From positions 124,001-188,000 of the forward strand of contig JAEURR010000005.1 in assembly GCA_016788115.1 (NCBI GenBank): 64,000 nucleotides of DNA, in the 5' to 3' direction. The notes under the pieces are model-generated. The model had not been told where the DNA came from and did no database searches. It saw only the letters and a list, made by a program, of their open reading frames with translations. Position numbers and translations under genes: made by a program. Positions 63,467 through 64,000 of the stretch are shown here, piece by piece; within the stretch, counting starts at the first letter, position 1, and each line of letters opens with the position of its first letter. The DNA comes from Chthonomonas sp. (GTDB lineage: Bacteria; Armatimonadota; Fimbriimonadia; Fimbriimonadales; Fimbriimonadaceae).

Positions 63467-64000
63467 TGGACCACCTCCACCGCGCGGATCCGTCTCCAGG
63501 CGATCCCCAACGACCCGACGACCACGACCAGGGCCAACCCCACCCAAATGCCTAACGTAGGTGCGTGGATCGCGGGGAGTCCCGAATTCTGGAGGAGCGA
63601 GTAGTTGGTGCCCTTGAAGCCCATCACGTGCTTGGCCAGGCCGTTCACGATCCCGTCAATGCTCAGATGGAACATGTTCACAAAGCCCTGGGCAGGGGCG
63701 AAGTCCTGAGCCATCTGGCGACGGGATGGACGATCGGGCTCGTGACCGAACATCTGCATCATCAAGACCATCTGCACGGCCTTGGTGAAGAGGTTCGACA
63801 GGAAATACGTCGCTGCTAGCACAGCACCTGCGATGCGGCCCTGATTAAACATGCTGCTGATCCCCACAACCAGACTCGCATAGATCGCGGCGATGATCGG
63901 AAGCGCAGCGATCAGACGCAGGGGGACCCACGGATCGCGGGAAATGAACCCGTAGTCCAGATAGGTCAGCGACCCATAGAGCAAGAAGAATAGGTGCGGA
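63463..64000 (-). CDS. ABC-2 transporter permease, 5' part outside window
   Basis: The C-terminal part (at least 179 aa) of a membrane permease; the frame stays open to the window edge, so the start is beyond base 64000. Visible segments are LRLIAALPIIAAIYASLVVG, GAVLAATYFLSNLFTKAVQMV and LGIWVGLALVVVVGSLGIAW. A polar loop with KGTNYSLLQNSGLPAIHAP lies before the last segment. It is coupled to the ATPase gene by an ATGA overlap. It probably forms the second half of a heterodimeric ABC-2 channel with the downstream permease. Substrate unknown. Confidence 0.8.
   Translation of the reverse strand, partial: PHLFFLLYGSLTYLDYGFISRDPWVPLRLIAALPIIAAIYASLVVGISSMFNQGRIAGAVLAATYFLSNLFTKAVQMVLMMQMFGHEPDRPSRRQMAQDFAPAQGFVNMFHLSIDGIVNGLAKHVMGFKGTNYSLLQNSGLPAIHAPTLGIWVGLALVVVVGSLGIAWRRIRAVEVVQ

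Overview
The window is a compact, high-GC bacterial chromosome segment. I see no phage, insertion sequence or CRISPR array. The gene content points to Armatimonadota, most likely class Fimbriimonadia: a proteasome-type (ARC/Mpa-like) AAA ATPase outside Actinobacteria, a CdaA/YbbR c-di-AMP module, a CrtQ-like glycosyltransferase, a giant SBBP/Ig-repeat secreted protein, many lipoproteins, and many first-in-operon genes with a TANNNT box 5-7 nt before the start codon and no Shine-Dalgarno (leaderless mRNAs). The lineage call is inference from gene families; no rRNA is present to confirm it.

Layout. 0-10 kb: glmS, an unknown wHTH-like protein, rpsT, a DinB/dihydroorotase/VirK-like cluster, recN with a DUF4870 protein, a cation efflux pump, and the zinc-free L32/L33 genes. 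10-19 kb: tRNA-Gln, RNase E/G, an MFS transporter, a lipoprotein with a GH57 branching enzyme, lipoprotein MsrA, a secreted hydrolase-like protein, and phosphoglycerate mutase. 19-25 kb: the 1803-aa secreted repeat protein. 25-32 kb: Mrp, glutamine amidotransferase, tRNA-Ser with a lytic transglycosylase, FtsK, DUF4230, DedA, a methyltransferase. 32-40 kb: tandem paralogous lipoproteins, aconitase, glycosyltransferase, GAPDH, an ANTAR response regulator, 3-methyladenine glycosylase. 40-45 kb: an FtsE-FtsX-M23 peptidase division operon and a GH66 enzyme. 45-52 kb: ARC ATPase, CBS-GGDEF protein, a degenerate DnaA-like ATPase with a palindrome-rich upstream region, a tetraheme cytochrome, and a DUF1573 protein with a dead matrixin-like domain. 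52-55.5 kb: a small signal-peptide gene and secA. 55.5-64 kb: an STN-like secreted protein, a GYF_2 protein, GNAT, YbbR, CdaA, pheA, and an ABC-2 exporter operon cut by the window edge.

The most exciting object is the small gene 52033-52392 directly upstream of secA. It encodes a 119-aa protein with a signal peptide and ends in R-A-G-P-L-A. R-A-G-P is the core of the E. coli SecM translation-arrest peptide, and the arrangement (secreted leader, then secA) is that of secM-secA. The proteins share no other obvious similarity. The leader-secA junction can form mutually exclusive RNA helices. I propose a SecM-like force-sensing arrest peptide in this lineage.

Genes are packed tightly. At least four convergent pairs share their stop codons in a 4-nt CTAA/CTAG overlap, and operon-internal genes overlap by ATGA/GTGA/TGATG. 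Operon-internal starts often have Shine-Dalgarno sequences, whereas first genes often look leaderless. No gene-free stretch exceeds 300 bases; the longest is 48881-49104.
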